NCBI GenBank assembly: GCA_017438675.1
Contig: JAFRUW010000076.1
Span: forward strand, 1 to 7,646
DNA length: 7,646 bases
Reading direction: 5' to 3'
Source of the DNA: Oscillospiraceae bacterium
GTDB lineage: Bacteria; Bacillota; Clostridia; Oscillospirales; Oscillospiraceae
This document shows, in pieces, positions 1 to 5,767 of this stretch. The notes beneath the pieces are model-generated. The model worked only from the letters and a program-made list of their open reading frames with translations. It searched no databases and was not told the DNA's origin. Made by a program: the position numbers and the translations under genes. Each line of letters opens with the position of its first letter. The first letter of the stretch is position 1.

Positions 1-62
1 ATGAAGAGAATAAGAATAAGTGCGGCAAGCAGCCTGCGGGCAATGGATGAGGTTCTTGTCAT
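1..62 (-). CDS. N-terminus of a secreted or membrane-anchored protein, cut by the window edge
   Basis: Only the first 20 codons are in the window, and the gene continues beyond base 1. Read on the minus strand from ATG at 62-60, the peptide begins MTRTSSIARR and continues LLAALILILF. A short polar N-terminus, two arginines and then an unbroken hydrophobic run is the usual layout of a Sec signal peptide or an N-terminal membrane anchor. The start is supported by AAAGGAG at 79-73, 10 nt before the ATG. A candidate promoter (168-196) and a terminator-like hairpin (119-143) lie upstream on the same strand. The gene follows the endolysin in the same direction, about 257 bp away, so it may be a separate unit. 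The mature protein is not visible and no function can be given. Confidence 0.6.
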   Translation of the reverse strand, partial: MTRTSSIARRLLAALILILF

Positions 63-72
63 TGGTTGGCAA

Positions 73-79
73 CTCCTTT
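73..79 (-). promoter_or_regulatory. Ribosome binding site of the partial signal-peptide gene
   Basis: On the minus strand this reads AAAGGAG, 10 nt upstream of the ATG at 62. It is the main support for calling the partial gene at the left edge. Confidence 0.65.
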
Positions 80-101
80 GATCAGATAATTGTTCAACAC
101 G

Positions 102-131
102 CCTGCGGCAGTGTCAGTAAAAAACCGCAGG
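102..131 (-). repeat. Perfect 7-bp inverted repeat with 16-nt loop, competing with the terminator-like hairpin
   Basis: On the minus strand CCTGCGG (131-125) pairs perfectly with CCGCAGG (108-102). The 16-nt loop contains the T6 tract. CCTGCGG is also the 3' arm of the terminator-like hairpin at 119-143, so the two folds exclude each other. The downstream arm lies 38 nt before the partial gene's start codon. Pairing is read directly from the sequence; a regulatory role is inference. Confidence 0.5.
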
Positions 132-143
132 GCATTCCGGCGG
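119..143 (-). terminator. Rho-independent terminator-like hairpin on the minus strand
   Basis: On the minus strand CCGCCGG (143-137), loop AATGC and CCTGCGG (131-125) form a 7-position GC-rich stem with one C/T mismatch, followed directly by TTTTTT (124-119). This is the classical layout of an intrinsic terminator. It lies about 177 nt after the endolysin stop and 57 nt before the next start codon. It could therefore end the lysis cassette transcript, or act as a leader attenuator if the candidate promoter at 168-196 is used. The mismatch lowers confidence. Confidence 0.5.
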
Positions 144-144
144 G

Positions 145-156
145 AAACGGCCGTTT
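145..156. repeat. 12-bp perfect palindrome AAACGGCCGTTT
   Basis: A perfect dyad immediately upstream, on the minus strand, of the terminator-like hairpin. Its flank extends to GCCGTTTAATA (150-160), which recurs exactly at 1366-1376 as part of the 10-bp hairpin upstream of the holin. It may be a protein operator or an RNA structural element. Function is unknown. Confidence 0.45.
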
Positions 157-167
157 AATACAGATTT

Positions 168-196
168 AAAATATAATACCCCTTTGGAAAAATCAA
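168..196 (-). promoter_or_regulatory. Candidate sigma-A promoter for the left-edge gene
   Basis: On the minus strand TTGATT (196-191) is followed by an AT-rich stretch offering TATATT at 175-170 (15-nt spacer, 5 of 6 consensus) or TATTTT at 173-168 (17-nt spacer, 4 of 6). Transcription would begin near 160. The leader of about 100 nt would include the palindrome and the terminator-like hairpin. The spacer is not ideal for the better -10 match, so the call is moderate. Confidence 0.4.
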
Positions 197-319
197 CGTT
201 CTTTCGATAACAATAATTGGCTGATCCGCTTAAAACAATAAAGACTGCGCGATCTTGCCTGACAGCGCCGTCCCGCTTTGCGGCCTGAGTTTTGAACACT
301 GATTACGGCCTGCAATTCG

Positions 320-1069
320 TTATTGCGACAGCAGCTTTGTCCAGGTGACTCTTCCCACCGATCCGTCAACGGCGATGCCTGCCGACTTTTGGAAGCTCTT
401 TACTCCGGCAAGGGTTTTTGTGCCGAAATCGCCGTCGGCTTTTCCGCAGCTGTGACCGTAACCATTCAGCAGTATCTGCAGCGCTTTTACTGTCCGCCCG
501 CGGCTGCCCTTCTTCAGTACAGGCAACTGTACGCTGACTGAGTTTCCCGATTTTTCCGCATCTGTGTATGCTGAGCTTGTGACCCTGGACGGGCTTTTGT
601 ACCTGGGTCTGTAAGCGCCGAGGACGCTGCTCACGCTTCGGGATCTGCACATGACCGCACCGCCGTTGTCCGCGCTTGCTGTGCCCGTGTTACCCTCTAT
701 GCAGGTCACCCTGTCCCCTGAAGCGCTTTCGCACAGGCCGATATGCTCGGCGGAGCTGTCTGAGTTGAAGTTATAAAGGATAAGGTCGCCGGCCTTGAAG
801 CCTCCCGTGACCCACAGCCCGTTTTTCTTCGCGTAATTCATAAGCGCCGTGCAGCTTGCGGTTTTGTTCCCGCCGTAAAACAGCTCCTTTGCGCCGCACT
901 CCTTGAACAGCCACCATATAAACACGCAGCACCACGGATAGGACGTGCCCGAAACGGCCCTGCCGTAGTATTCGGTGTTGTATTTAACGGTGTTTGACCC
1001 GGCGGGGTATTCCGTTACCCCCATCTGGCTTTTCGCAAGGGCCAGTATTTCGCTCACGGTACAGCTCAT
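320..1069 (-). CDS. Endolysin: CHAP-type amidase/endopeptidase with C-terminal peptidoglycan-binding domain
   Basis: A 249-residue phage-type cell-wall hydrolase, expected to cut an amide bond in peptidoglycan peptides. The CHAP (NlpC/P60-like) domain spans about residues 4-157. The likely catalytic Cys47 lies in YPWCCVF, the likely His109 in SSAEHIGL, and the EGN at 125-127 may supply the third polar residue. A Ser-rich linker follows. About 180-249 is a peptidoglycan_binding_1 fold, with LKKGSRGRTVKALQILLN, then DGDFGTKT and VDGSVGRVTW. There is no signal peptide, so release needs the holin encoded just upstream. The start is MSCTV at 1069, 1 nt after the holin stop, with a weak GGGTGA ribosome site. 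The reading frame stays open upstream to 1186, but that part is an out-of-frame reading of the holin gene. It has nine cysteines, including adjacent Cys47-Cys48. Domain assignment is firm; the exact bond cut is not known. Confidence 0.9.
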   Translation of the reverse strand: MSCTVSEILALAKSQMGVTEYPAGSNTVKYNTEYYGRAVSGTSYPWCCVFIWWLFKECGAKELFYGGNKTASCTALMNYAKKNGLWVTGGFKAGDLILYNFNSDSSAEHIGLCESASGDRVTCIEGNTGTASADNGGAVMCRSRSVSSVLGAYRPRYKSPSRVTSSAYTDAEKSGNSVSVQLPVLKKGSRGRTVKALQILLNGYGHSCGKADGDFGTKTLAGVKSFQKSAGIAVDGSVGRVTWTKLLSQ

Positions 1070-1070
1070 G

Positions 1071-1295
1071 TCATTCACCCGACCCTTCAGCGCCGTCCCG
1101 GGACCGGGGAAGGGCGGACCTGTCGATCCTTCCCTCGGTGACGATGTAGGACACCACTGACGAAGCGGCGACGACAGCTCCGGCAATTGTGTTGATCACG
1201 CCCTCATCCACCCCGAAAACAAGGGCAAGGCCGGTAATCAGACCGGCTGCCGCCGCCCAGAACTTCCTGCTTGAAAGCTTAGACAGAAATCGCAT
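1071..1295 (-). CDS. Small two-helix phage holin-like protein
   Basis: 74 residues with two hydrophobic segments: about residues 12-28 (FWAAAAGLITGLALVFG) and 33-51 (VINTIAGAVVAASSVVSYI). A short DE-containing turn lies between them, and a charged tail follows starting TEGRIDR. Size, two transmembrane helices and the IVTEG-type ending match small holins of Firmicutes prophages. Such proteins oligomerise in the membrane and open holes that let the endolysin reach the wall. The start at 1295 is supported by a strong AAGGAGG at 1309-1303 with 7-nt spacing. The stop is followed after 1 nt by the endolysin ATG, so translation is likely coupled. No convincing minus-strand promoter was found upstream. 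A holin family cannot be fixed by eye. Confidence 0.75.
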   Translation of the reverse strand: MRFLSKLSSRKFWAAAAGLITGLALVFGVDEGVINTIAGAVVAASSVVSYIVTEGRIDRSALPRSRDGAEGSGE

Positions 1296-1302
1296 TCACA
1301 TT

Positions 1303-1309
1303 CCTCCTT
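1303..1309 (-). promoter_or_regulatory. Strong ribosome binding site of the holin gene
   Basis: The minus strand reads AAGGAGG, 7 nt before the ATG at 1295. This full match to the anti-Shine-Dalgarno sequence contrasts with the weak GGGTGA before the endolysin. It suggests that the endolysin relies on translational coupling. Confidence 0.8.
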
Positions 1310-1317
1310 GCTGACTG

Positions 1318-1367
1318 CAACTAAACCTGTTTTTTTGCGTCTAAACAATTAAACGGCTGTTTTTTGC
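1318..1367. repeat. Two imperfect tandem copies of a roughly 22-bp element upstream of the holin
   Basis: Copy 1 (1318-1338) begins CAACTAAACCTG and ends in a T7 run plus GC. Copy 2 (1346-1367) begins CAATTAAACGGCTG and ends in a T6 run plus GC. They align with a 2-nt gap (GG present only in copy 2), a period of about 28 bp and few mismatches. Copy 2 supplies the 5' arm of the perfect hairpin at 1348-1375. They lie between the holin ribosome site and the divergent promoter, so they may be regulator sites. No known operator was recognised. Confidence 0.5.
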
Positions 1368-1375
1368 CGTTTAAT
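1348..1375. repeat. Perfect 10-bp inverted repeat with 8-nt loop
   Basis: ATTAAACGGC (1348-1357) pairs perfectly with GCCGTTTAAT (1366-1375) around the loop TGTTTTTT. It sits in the divergent intergenic region. In the minus-strand sense it would fall in the holin leader or promoter area. There is no clean T tract after the stem on either strand, so it is not called a terminator. The word GCCGTTTAATA recurs at 150-160, on the other side of the lysis cassette. Confidence 0.6.
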
Positions 1376-1395
1376 ATTGGGAATGAACGGACGTT

Positions 1396-1421
1396 AAATT
1401 GCTCTGTTCCGTGCAATTTTT
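1396..1421 (+). repeat. Weak 7-bp hairpin followed by T5
   Basis: AAATTGC (1396-1402) and GCAATTT (1413-1419) form a 7-bp stem around a 10-nt loop, and the T run extends to 1421. On the plus strand this superficially resembles a weak terminator, but no plus-strand gene precedes it. The stem is mostly A-T, so it may be incidental. Confidence 0.25.
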
Positions 1422-1477
1422 CTGTCACGCTGTTGATTTGTTTATGAAAAATTCAAAATGTCCACGGGGCAATGCAG

Positions 1478-1507
1478 TTGACAATCAGTAGACAAACATA
1501 TTATAAT
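1478..1507 (+). promoter_or_regulatory. Near-consensus sigma-A promoter of the MoxR-DUF58-transglutaminase operon
   Basis: TTGACA (1478-1483) and TATAAT (1502-1507) are both perfect hexamers, separated by 18 nt. Transcription should start near 1514, giving a leader of about 28 nt before the GTG at 1542. The -35 overlaps a spaced repeat, GACAA at 1480-1484 and 1491-1495, 11 bp apart. This could be chance or a regulator contact. The promoter points away from the lysis cassette. Confidence 0.88.
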
Positions 1508-1528
1508 GGATACGGAAAATCTATACAC

Positions 1529-1535
1529 GAGAGGT
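1529..1535 (+). promoter_or_regulatory. Ribosome binding site that fixes the MoxR start at GTG 1542
   Basis: GAGAGGT lies 6 nt before GTG 1542. The in-frame ATG at 1506 overlaps the -10 box and would be upstream of the transcription start, so it cannot be used from this promoter. Confidence 0.75.
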
Positions 1536-1541
1536 ATTGCC

Positions 1542-2468
1542 GTGAATTACATAAACGCGATTCTGGATGAAGTTAAAAAGGCCGTGTCCGGCAAGGATCA
1601 GGCGCTTATATGGATAATGACCGCCATCATTGCAAAGGGGCATATTCTGCTGGAGGACATGCCGGGTGTGGGAAAAACCACGGCGGCGCTGGCCTTTTCG
1701 AAGGCGCTGGGCCTCTCCTACGGCAGGGTGCAGTTTACCCCGGACGTGCTGCCCTCCGATATAACAGGCTACTCCGTCTACCGCAAGGAGACGGGAGTCA
1801 TGCAGTATCAGCCCGGCGCGGTGCTTTGCAATCTGTTCCTGGCCGATGAGCTTAACCGCGCCACTTCCCGCACCCAGTCGGCTCTTCTTGAGGCCATGGA
1901 GGAGGGACAGGTGACGGTGGACGGCGTATCCCACAAGCTGCCGGAGCCCTTTATCGTTATCGCTACCCAGAACCCCACGGGAGCCGCCGGAACCCAGCTT
2001 CTGCCCGATTCCCAGATGGACCGCTTTACAATCAGACTGTCACTGGGTTATCCCGACCCCAAGGCGGAGCGTGAAATGGTCATGAACAGACTGAGCGGCA
2101 ACCCTCTTGACGATGTACGCCGTATCGTTACCGGGGAACAGCTTATGGAGATGCAGAAGGCGGCCTCCGCGGTATATATCAAGGGTGAGATAATCGACTA
2201 TATCGTCAGTCTTTCCGGCGCCACGAGGAACAGCCCTCTGATTGCCCGGGGAGCAAGTCCCAGGGCGACCCTCGCCCTTACGAACATGTCAAAAGCCGTG
2301 GCATACGTTCAGGGCAGGGACTATGTTGTTCCCAAGGATGTAGTTACGGTGTTCGACAGGGTGGTGGGCCACAGACTCCTTCTGTCCTCAGCTGCGGAAT
2401 CGAGAGGGCTTACTGCCAAAGCGGTGATGGAGGAGATTCGGAAGAACACCAGACAACCGAAGGTATAA
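1542..2468 (+). CDS. MoxR-family AAA+ ATPase
   Basis: 308 residues, a usual length for the MoxR (AAA_3) family of chaperone-like ATPases, which are thought to remodel or activate partner protein complexes. Visible motifs are Walker A EDMPGVGKTT (38-47, Lys45-Thr46), Walker B LFLADE (Asp102-Glu103), sensor 1 IATQNP (Asn144), a DRF arginine-finger region (160-162) and lid sensor 2 SPRATLAL (Arg241). All key nucleotide-handling residues are present, so the enzyme should be active. It is soluble with no membrane segment. The start is GTG 1542, chosen from the promoter, the ribosome site and the family-like N-terminus (MNYINAILDEVKKAVSGKDQ). It is the first gene of an operon, and the DUF58 gene starts 2 nt after its stop. 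MoxR next to DUF58 and a transglutaminase protein is a common bacterial arrangement. The substrate is unknown here. Confidence 0.95.
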   Translation: MNYINAILDEVKKAVSGKDQALIWIMTAIIAKGHILLEDMPGVGKTTAALAFSKALGLSYGRVQFTPDVLPSDITGYSVYRKETGVMQYQPGAVLCNLFLADELNRATSRTQSALLEAMEEGQVTVDGVSHKLPEPFIVIATQNPTGAAGTQLLPDSQMDRFTIRLSLGYPDPKAEREMVMNRLSGNPLDDVRRIVTGEQLMEMQKAASAVYIKGEIIDYIVSLSGATRNSPLIARGASPRATLALTNMSKAVAYVQGRDYVVPKDVVTVFDRVVGHRLLLSSAAESRGLTAKAVMEEIRKNTRQPKV

Positions 2469-2470
2469 CC

Positions 2471-3442
2471 ATGGCAAAAAACAGGATCATTTACCTTTTT
2501 TCTCTTATAACAGCCATTATTTTCTATATCGACTATCTCGGATGGATCTCGGCGTACGCTCTTGCGCTTGTACTGATCCTTCCGCTTTTGTCGTTGCTTT
2601 TAAGCCTTCCGTCGCTTGTTAAACGAAATGTAAACGTGGCGGTGAAGGGCGTATGCAGAAGGAATGAGGAAAACAATATTGAGTTTTCCGTGGACGGGGG
2701 CTGGTTCGGCTACAGCCCGCTGTGCAGGCTGAAGGCTGTGCTGACGGATCATCTGGGCGACTCGAAGACAGTGTATGAGGTGGTGACGGTAAAAGGCAGG
2801 TCAACCACGCTGCCCATTGATACCCGCCACTGCGGAGTGTTTGACTGCGCCGTGTCAAAGGCGTATTTTTACGATTATCTCTGCCTGTTCAGGTTTAAGG
2901 CAAAAACGCCAAAGAGGGTCACGGTGACGGTGGCTCCGACGCCTGTGTGTCCCGTGCCGGTACCGGATATGACGGCCTTTACCGCAAAGGTGCTGATCCC
3001 CAAGCCCGGCGGCGGCTTTTCCGAGGTTTACGAGACAAGAGAGTACAGGCCGGGGGATCCCATCAACACTCTCCACTGGAAGCTGTCGGCAAAAACCGAC
3101 AAGCTCATAATCAGGGAGGCCATGATCCCCGAAAAGCTGACCGTGATCGTCACACTTGACCTCACAAAGGACAGGACACGTTACGATATGACGCTGGACA
3201 GGCTGAGATGGGTCTGTGAGGAGCTCTTAAAGCATGAGATCCCCCACAGCGTATGCTATCTCGGCCCGGACGACGGCGCTCTCCATACGGAAAAGGTGAC
3301 AGACTCCGACGATCTGAAAAGCGTCCTTGCCGGGCTTATGCTGAAGCCGATCCCCATGGACAGGGAGTCTTTGGAGTCCCGCTCCTTCCCGGAGGCGGAC
3401 TGGCGCTGCCACATCCTTCTTAACGGAGGTGGGGCGGAGTGA
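2471..3442 (+). CDS. Membrane-anchored DUF58 protein
   Basis: 323 residues. Two hydrophobic helices open the protein (about 6-20 and 25-46), leaving the rest in the cytosol. The DUF58 signature is clear at about 190-217: REYRPGDPINTLHW, then KLSAKTDKLIIREAM. A later region (TVIVTLDLT, about 226-234) resembles the start of the von Willebrand A-like fold often found behind this motif, but no complete MIDAS is evident. DUF58 proteins are regularly encoded beside MoxR ATPases and are probably their partners. The ATG at 2471 is preceded by GAAGG at 2459-2463, inside the end of the ATPase gene. Its stop overlaps the next start as GTGA, so the three genes are probably translated together. The molecular role of the family is not established. 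Confidence 0.9.
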   Translation: MAKNRIIYLFSLITAIIFYIDYLGWISAYALALVLILPLLSLLLSLPSLVKRNVNVAVKGVCRRNEENNIEFSVDGGWFGYSPLCRLKAVLTDHLGDSKTVYEVVTVKGRSTTLPIDTRHCGVFDCAVSKAYFYDYLCLFRFKAKTPKRVTVTVAPTPVCPVPVPDMTAFTAKVLIPKPGGGFSEVYETREYRPGDPINTLHWKLSAKTDKLIIREAMIPEKLTVIVTLDLTKDRTRYDMTLDRLRWVCEELLKHEIPHSVCYLGPDDGALHTEKVTDSDDLKSVLAGLMLKPIPMDRESLESRSFPEADWRCHILLNGGGAE

Positions 3443-5583
3443 AAAAACGCGAGACACTTTTCGACTGCATTGAAGCGTTTTTGTTTTCTGCGGCCCTTTC
3501 CATCGGCAATCTGTTCTGCCTGATAACGGCCTTTAAAATCCCGGTCGATGCCGGCGCCCTTGCCTGGTCCTGCATATTTGCCGCAGCGATCTGCGCCTTT
3601 GTTTTCGCTAAGGACAAGATCCGCATAACGAAGATCGCCGTATTTCTGATACTTACCGCCGTACTGATGCTGTATAACAGGCAGACTATCAGGGACGGTT
3701 TCTGGATCGCTGCCCGGAGAGTCGGCGACGTGTATTCCGAAGGGTATCAGTGGCACATCGATTTCGGCTCGGCAGCCTCTTCCGGATTCGGAAACGCCAC
3801 TGGGTTTATGGCGGCGGTGGGTGTTCTGATCTGCGCCGTTTCGGCCTGGTCGGTCTGCGGGAAGCATCAGCTCTGGGTGCTTTGCGCAGTCAGCGCGGCC
3901 CTTCTGGTGCCGTGCCTGCTGGTTATGGACTACCCGCCGGCGGTATGGGCGGTGGTGCTTCTCACCGTCACTTATGCCATGCTTCTTCTGACCCAGTCGA
4001 GAAGAAAAGCCGGGGCAGGGGGCAGGCACGGACTTGCCGCCGGGCTTCTTATCCCGGTGCTCGCCGCCGCCCTTGTTGCCGTCGCGGTCCTGAATCCGGC
4101 GGAATACGTGAGATCGAAGCGCATGGAGGATTTCAGCGAAAGGTTCAGGCAGGAAATACAGAAATACTTTGTTATAAGACAGAACCAGTCAACTGGAATG
4201 TTCGATTTTGTATCTCCGCTCACCGCCTCCACACTGGGAACGTACGCATGGAATTCCGACACCGGGGAGGTGGATCTTTCCGGCCTCGGCCCTCAGATGA
4301 AGGACGGCCGGCACGTTATGGACGTCTCATTCCCCCGCAGCGGCCCTCTGTACCTGAGGGGCAACGCGCTGGGCAAGTACTCGGATAACGGATGGCACGC
4401 CTTTGACGAAAACGATTACGGCGGAATTACCGTTCCGGATAAGGTGTGGGAGACGGTCCTGCAGACGGAAAGCGAAGTCAAGGTCCTGACAGGCAGAAGG
4501 AGCGAGGTTATGTATCTGCCTTACGTTCCAACATCTCTGCCCGAAGGCGCGGCCCCGTATTTTGACGCCTATGTGAAGAACACCGGCGGGACCCTTGACT
4601 ACACCGTGCCGGTTTCCGTTACGGCTCAGTATATGGATATCTGGAGCAATACCGAAGCCTACGACAACTTTGTTTGGGAATATTTCACTCAGGTTCCGGA
4701 TGAGACAAGGGACGCTCTGGAGGACATAGTTTCGGAGCTCACGGATATTTGCGCCGAGACCGGCAGACCGGAAACCGAAGTGGTCCGTGAATACGTTATG
4801 AATTCCGCGAGATACAGTCTGAATACCTCCCGTATGCCGGAGGGAGAGGAGTTTGTAAGCTGGTTTTTAAATGAGAGCGACACCGGCTACTGCGTTCATT
4901 TCGCCACCTCCGCCGCCGTGCTGCTCAGATGCATGGGAGTGCCGGCGAGATATGTGAACGGCTATATGGTGAATTCCGACGCCGGGAAATGGACGGAGGT
5001 CACTCAGGACAATGCCCACGCCTGGGTCGAATACTATTCCGCAGGGTACGGCTGGCATATGCTTGAGGTCACGCCATCCTCCGGCGACGGTGAGACGGGA
5101 GATCCGGAATACGAGCCGGAGCTTACGGAGCAGGAGCCCCGTCCGGAAAACGAGGTAAACGCCGACACGGAGAACCGCGAAGAAGAGGATAAAAGGGAAG
5201 ATACCCAAAAGGAACCTGAAGAGGAAAAGAAGGAAAACAGCATTCTTCTCAGGATCATTATCCCGATTCTCATTGCGGCGGCGGTTATTGTACTCTGGAA
5301 TGTGGGCGCTCGAAGAATCAGGCGGCGTATCCTTAACAGGGGCACGACAAACGAAAGGGCCATTGCCCATTACCGCCATTCGGTGTTTATGTCGAGGCTG
5401 CGCCGGGAGAGCGTTCCGGAGGAGATCGAGGAGATAGCCCTGAAAGCCCGGTTCAGCCAGCATGTTACCGACGGTGAGGAGCTGGGCAGGATCACGGCTT
5501 ATACAAAGGAACTGACGGACGCGCTGCTGTCCGACGGCAATGTCTTAATGCGACTTGTGTACAGATTCATCTTTGCGCTGTGA
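3439..5583 (+). CDS. Polytopic membrane protein with extracellular transglutaminase-like (TgpA-type) domain
   Basis: 714 residues. About seven hydrophobic segments (roughly 11-32, 38-57, 65-79, 122-140, 144-163, 167-185, 199-218) are followed by a large outside region to about 601. The transglutaminase core holds Cys485 in GYCVHFATS and His527 in NAHAWVEYY. The usual third residue position is Glu543 in GWHMLEVTP, where Asp is common. A very acidic and charged linker (about 553-600) leads to another membrane helix (602-623), then ARRIRRR and a cytosolic tail reminiscent of DUF4129. The charges fit N-terminus inside, core outside and tail inside. The start is GTG 3439, overlapping the DUF58 stop by 4 nt, with GGAGGT at 3425-3430. 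The fold suggests a thiol peptidase or transferase acting on cell-surface protein or wall peptides. The substrate is unknown. It is the last gene of the operon, and no clear terminator follows. Confidence 0.92.
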   Translation: MKKRETLFDCIEAFLFSAALSIGNLFCLITAFKIPVDAGALAWSCIFAAAICAFVFAKDKIRITKIAVFLILTAVLMLYNRQTIRDGFWIAARRVGDVYSEGYQWHIDFGSAASSGFGNATGFMAAVGVLICAVSAWSVCGKHQLWVLCAVSAALLVPCLLVMDYPPAVWAVVLLTVTYAMLLLTQSRRKAGAGGRHGLAAGLLIPVLAAALVAVAVLNPAEYVRSKRMEDFSERFRQEIQKYFVIRQNQSTGMFDFVSPLTASTLGTYAWNSDTGEVDLSGLGPQMKDGRHVMDVSFPRSGPLYLRGNALGKYSDNGWHAFDENDYGGITVPDKVWETVLQTESEVKVLTGRRSEVMYLPYVPTSLPEGAAPYFDAYVKNTGGTLDYTVPVSVTAQYMDIWSNTEAYDNFVWEYFTQVPDETRDALEDIVSELTDICAETGRPETEVVREYVMNSARYSLNTSRMPEGEEFVSWFLNESDTGYCVHFATSAAVLLRCMGVPARYVNGYMVNSDAGKWTEVTQDNAHAWVEYYSAGYGWHMLEVTPSSGDGETGDPEYEPELTEQEPRPENEVNADTENREEEDKREDTQKEPEEEKKENSILLRIIIPILIAAAVIVLWNVGARRIRRRILNRGTTNERAIAHYRHSVFMSRLRRESVPEEIEEIALKARFSQHVTDGEELGRITAYTKELTDALLSDGNVLMRLVYRFIFAL

Positions 5584-5606
5584 CGGAGAGACTTTTGAAA
5601 TGAAAT

Positions 5607-5623
5607 AAACATGTTTTGCAAAA
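5607..5623. repeat. Two overlapping AT-rich palindromes upstream of a promoter
   Basis: AAACATGTTT (5607-5616) and TTTTGCAAAA (5614-5623) are perfect 10-bp dyads. They sit just upstream of the candidate -35 at 5631. They could be operator half-sites, but short AT-rich palindromes arise easily by chance. Confidence 0.25.
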
Positions 5624-5630
5624 TCACCTC

Positions 5631-5659
5631 TTGAAGCGGGACGAATGTTCTGTTAAAAT
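5631..5659 (+). promoter_or_regulatory. Candidate promoter with extended -10 for the rRNA/tRNA methyltransferase gene
   Basis: TTGAAG (5631-5636), a 17-nt spacer and TAAAAT (5654-5659) match the sigma-A consensus at 4 and 5 of 6 positions. TG at 5651-5652 makes an extended -10 (TGTTAAAAT). Transcription would begin near 5666, leaving a leader of about 100 nt that contains the hairpin at 5714-5751. Confidence 0.55.
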
Positions 5660-5713
5660 GTGGGATAAAGCAAAATTTGGTAAGTATTGGCTTGTTGAGT
5701 TTTAAGTTTTGAT

Positions 5714-5751
5714 CGGGGCTGGGGTAAACTTATCAGTTTGCCGCAGTCCCG
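5714..5751 (+). ncRNA. Leader RNA hairpin: 16-position stem, 6-nt loop
   Basis: CGGGGCTGGGGTAAAC (5714-5729) faces GTTTGCCGCAGTCCCG (5736-5751) across the loop TTATCA. Of 16 positions, 13 are Watson-Crick pairs, two are G-U and one is a G-G mismatch. The stem ends 16 nt before the ATG at 5768. No T tract follows, so it is a poor terminator. It may be a leader regulatory element, an mRNA-stabilising structure, or the 3' end structure of the preceding operon. The in-frame TTG at 5738 lies in its 3' arm. Confidence 0.55.
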
Positions 5752-5767
5752 TTATGTATGTGCTGTT

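Noticed and set aside
1..81. Plus-strand ATG at base 1 with 26 codons to a TGA
   Set aside because: It has no upstream context and lies opposite the minus-strand signal-peptide reading, which has a good ribosome site and a typical hydrophobic profile.
114..299. Minus-strand 61-codon frame starting at GTG 299
   Set aside because: There is no ribosome site, no recognisable domain, and the frame runs through the candidate promoter, the palindrome and the terminator-like hairpin.
1070..1186. N-terminal extension of the endolysin frame by 39 codons
   Set aside because: It overlaps the holin gene out of frame and is Pro/Ser-rich without homology to CHAP proteins. The start at 1069 directly after the holin stop is the natural one.
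1396..1421. Possible plus-strand terminator in the divergent intergenic region
   Set aside because: The stem is weak and A-T rich, and no plus-strand gene lies upstream that would need it. It is kept only as a low-confidence repeat.
3256..4029. 257-codon antisense frame across the DUF58/transglutaminase junction
   Set aside because: Composition is basic and low in hydrophobic order, typical of the reverse frame of GC-rich coding DNA. No ribosome site or domain is seen, and the opposite strand carries two well-supported genes.
3750..4388. 212-codon plus-strand frame inside the transglutaminase gene
   Set aside because: An Arg/Gly-rich shifted reading of a clearly coding region, with no domain.
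4867..5463. 198-codon antisense frame inside the transglutaminase gene
   Set aside because: A shadow frame in which the acidic linker appears as a Phe/Leu-rich stretch on the other strand. No ribosome site or family resemblance.
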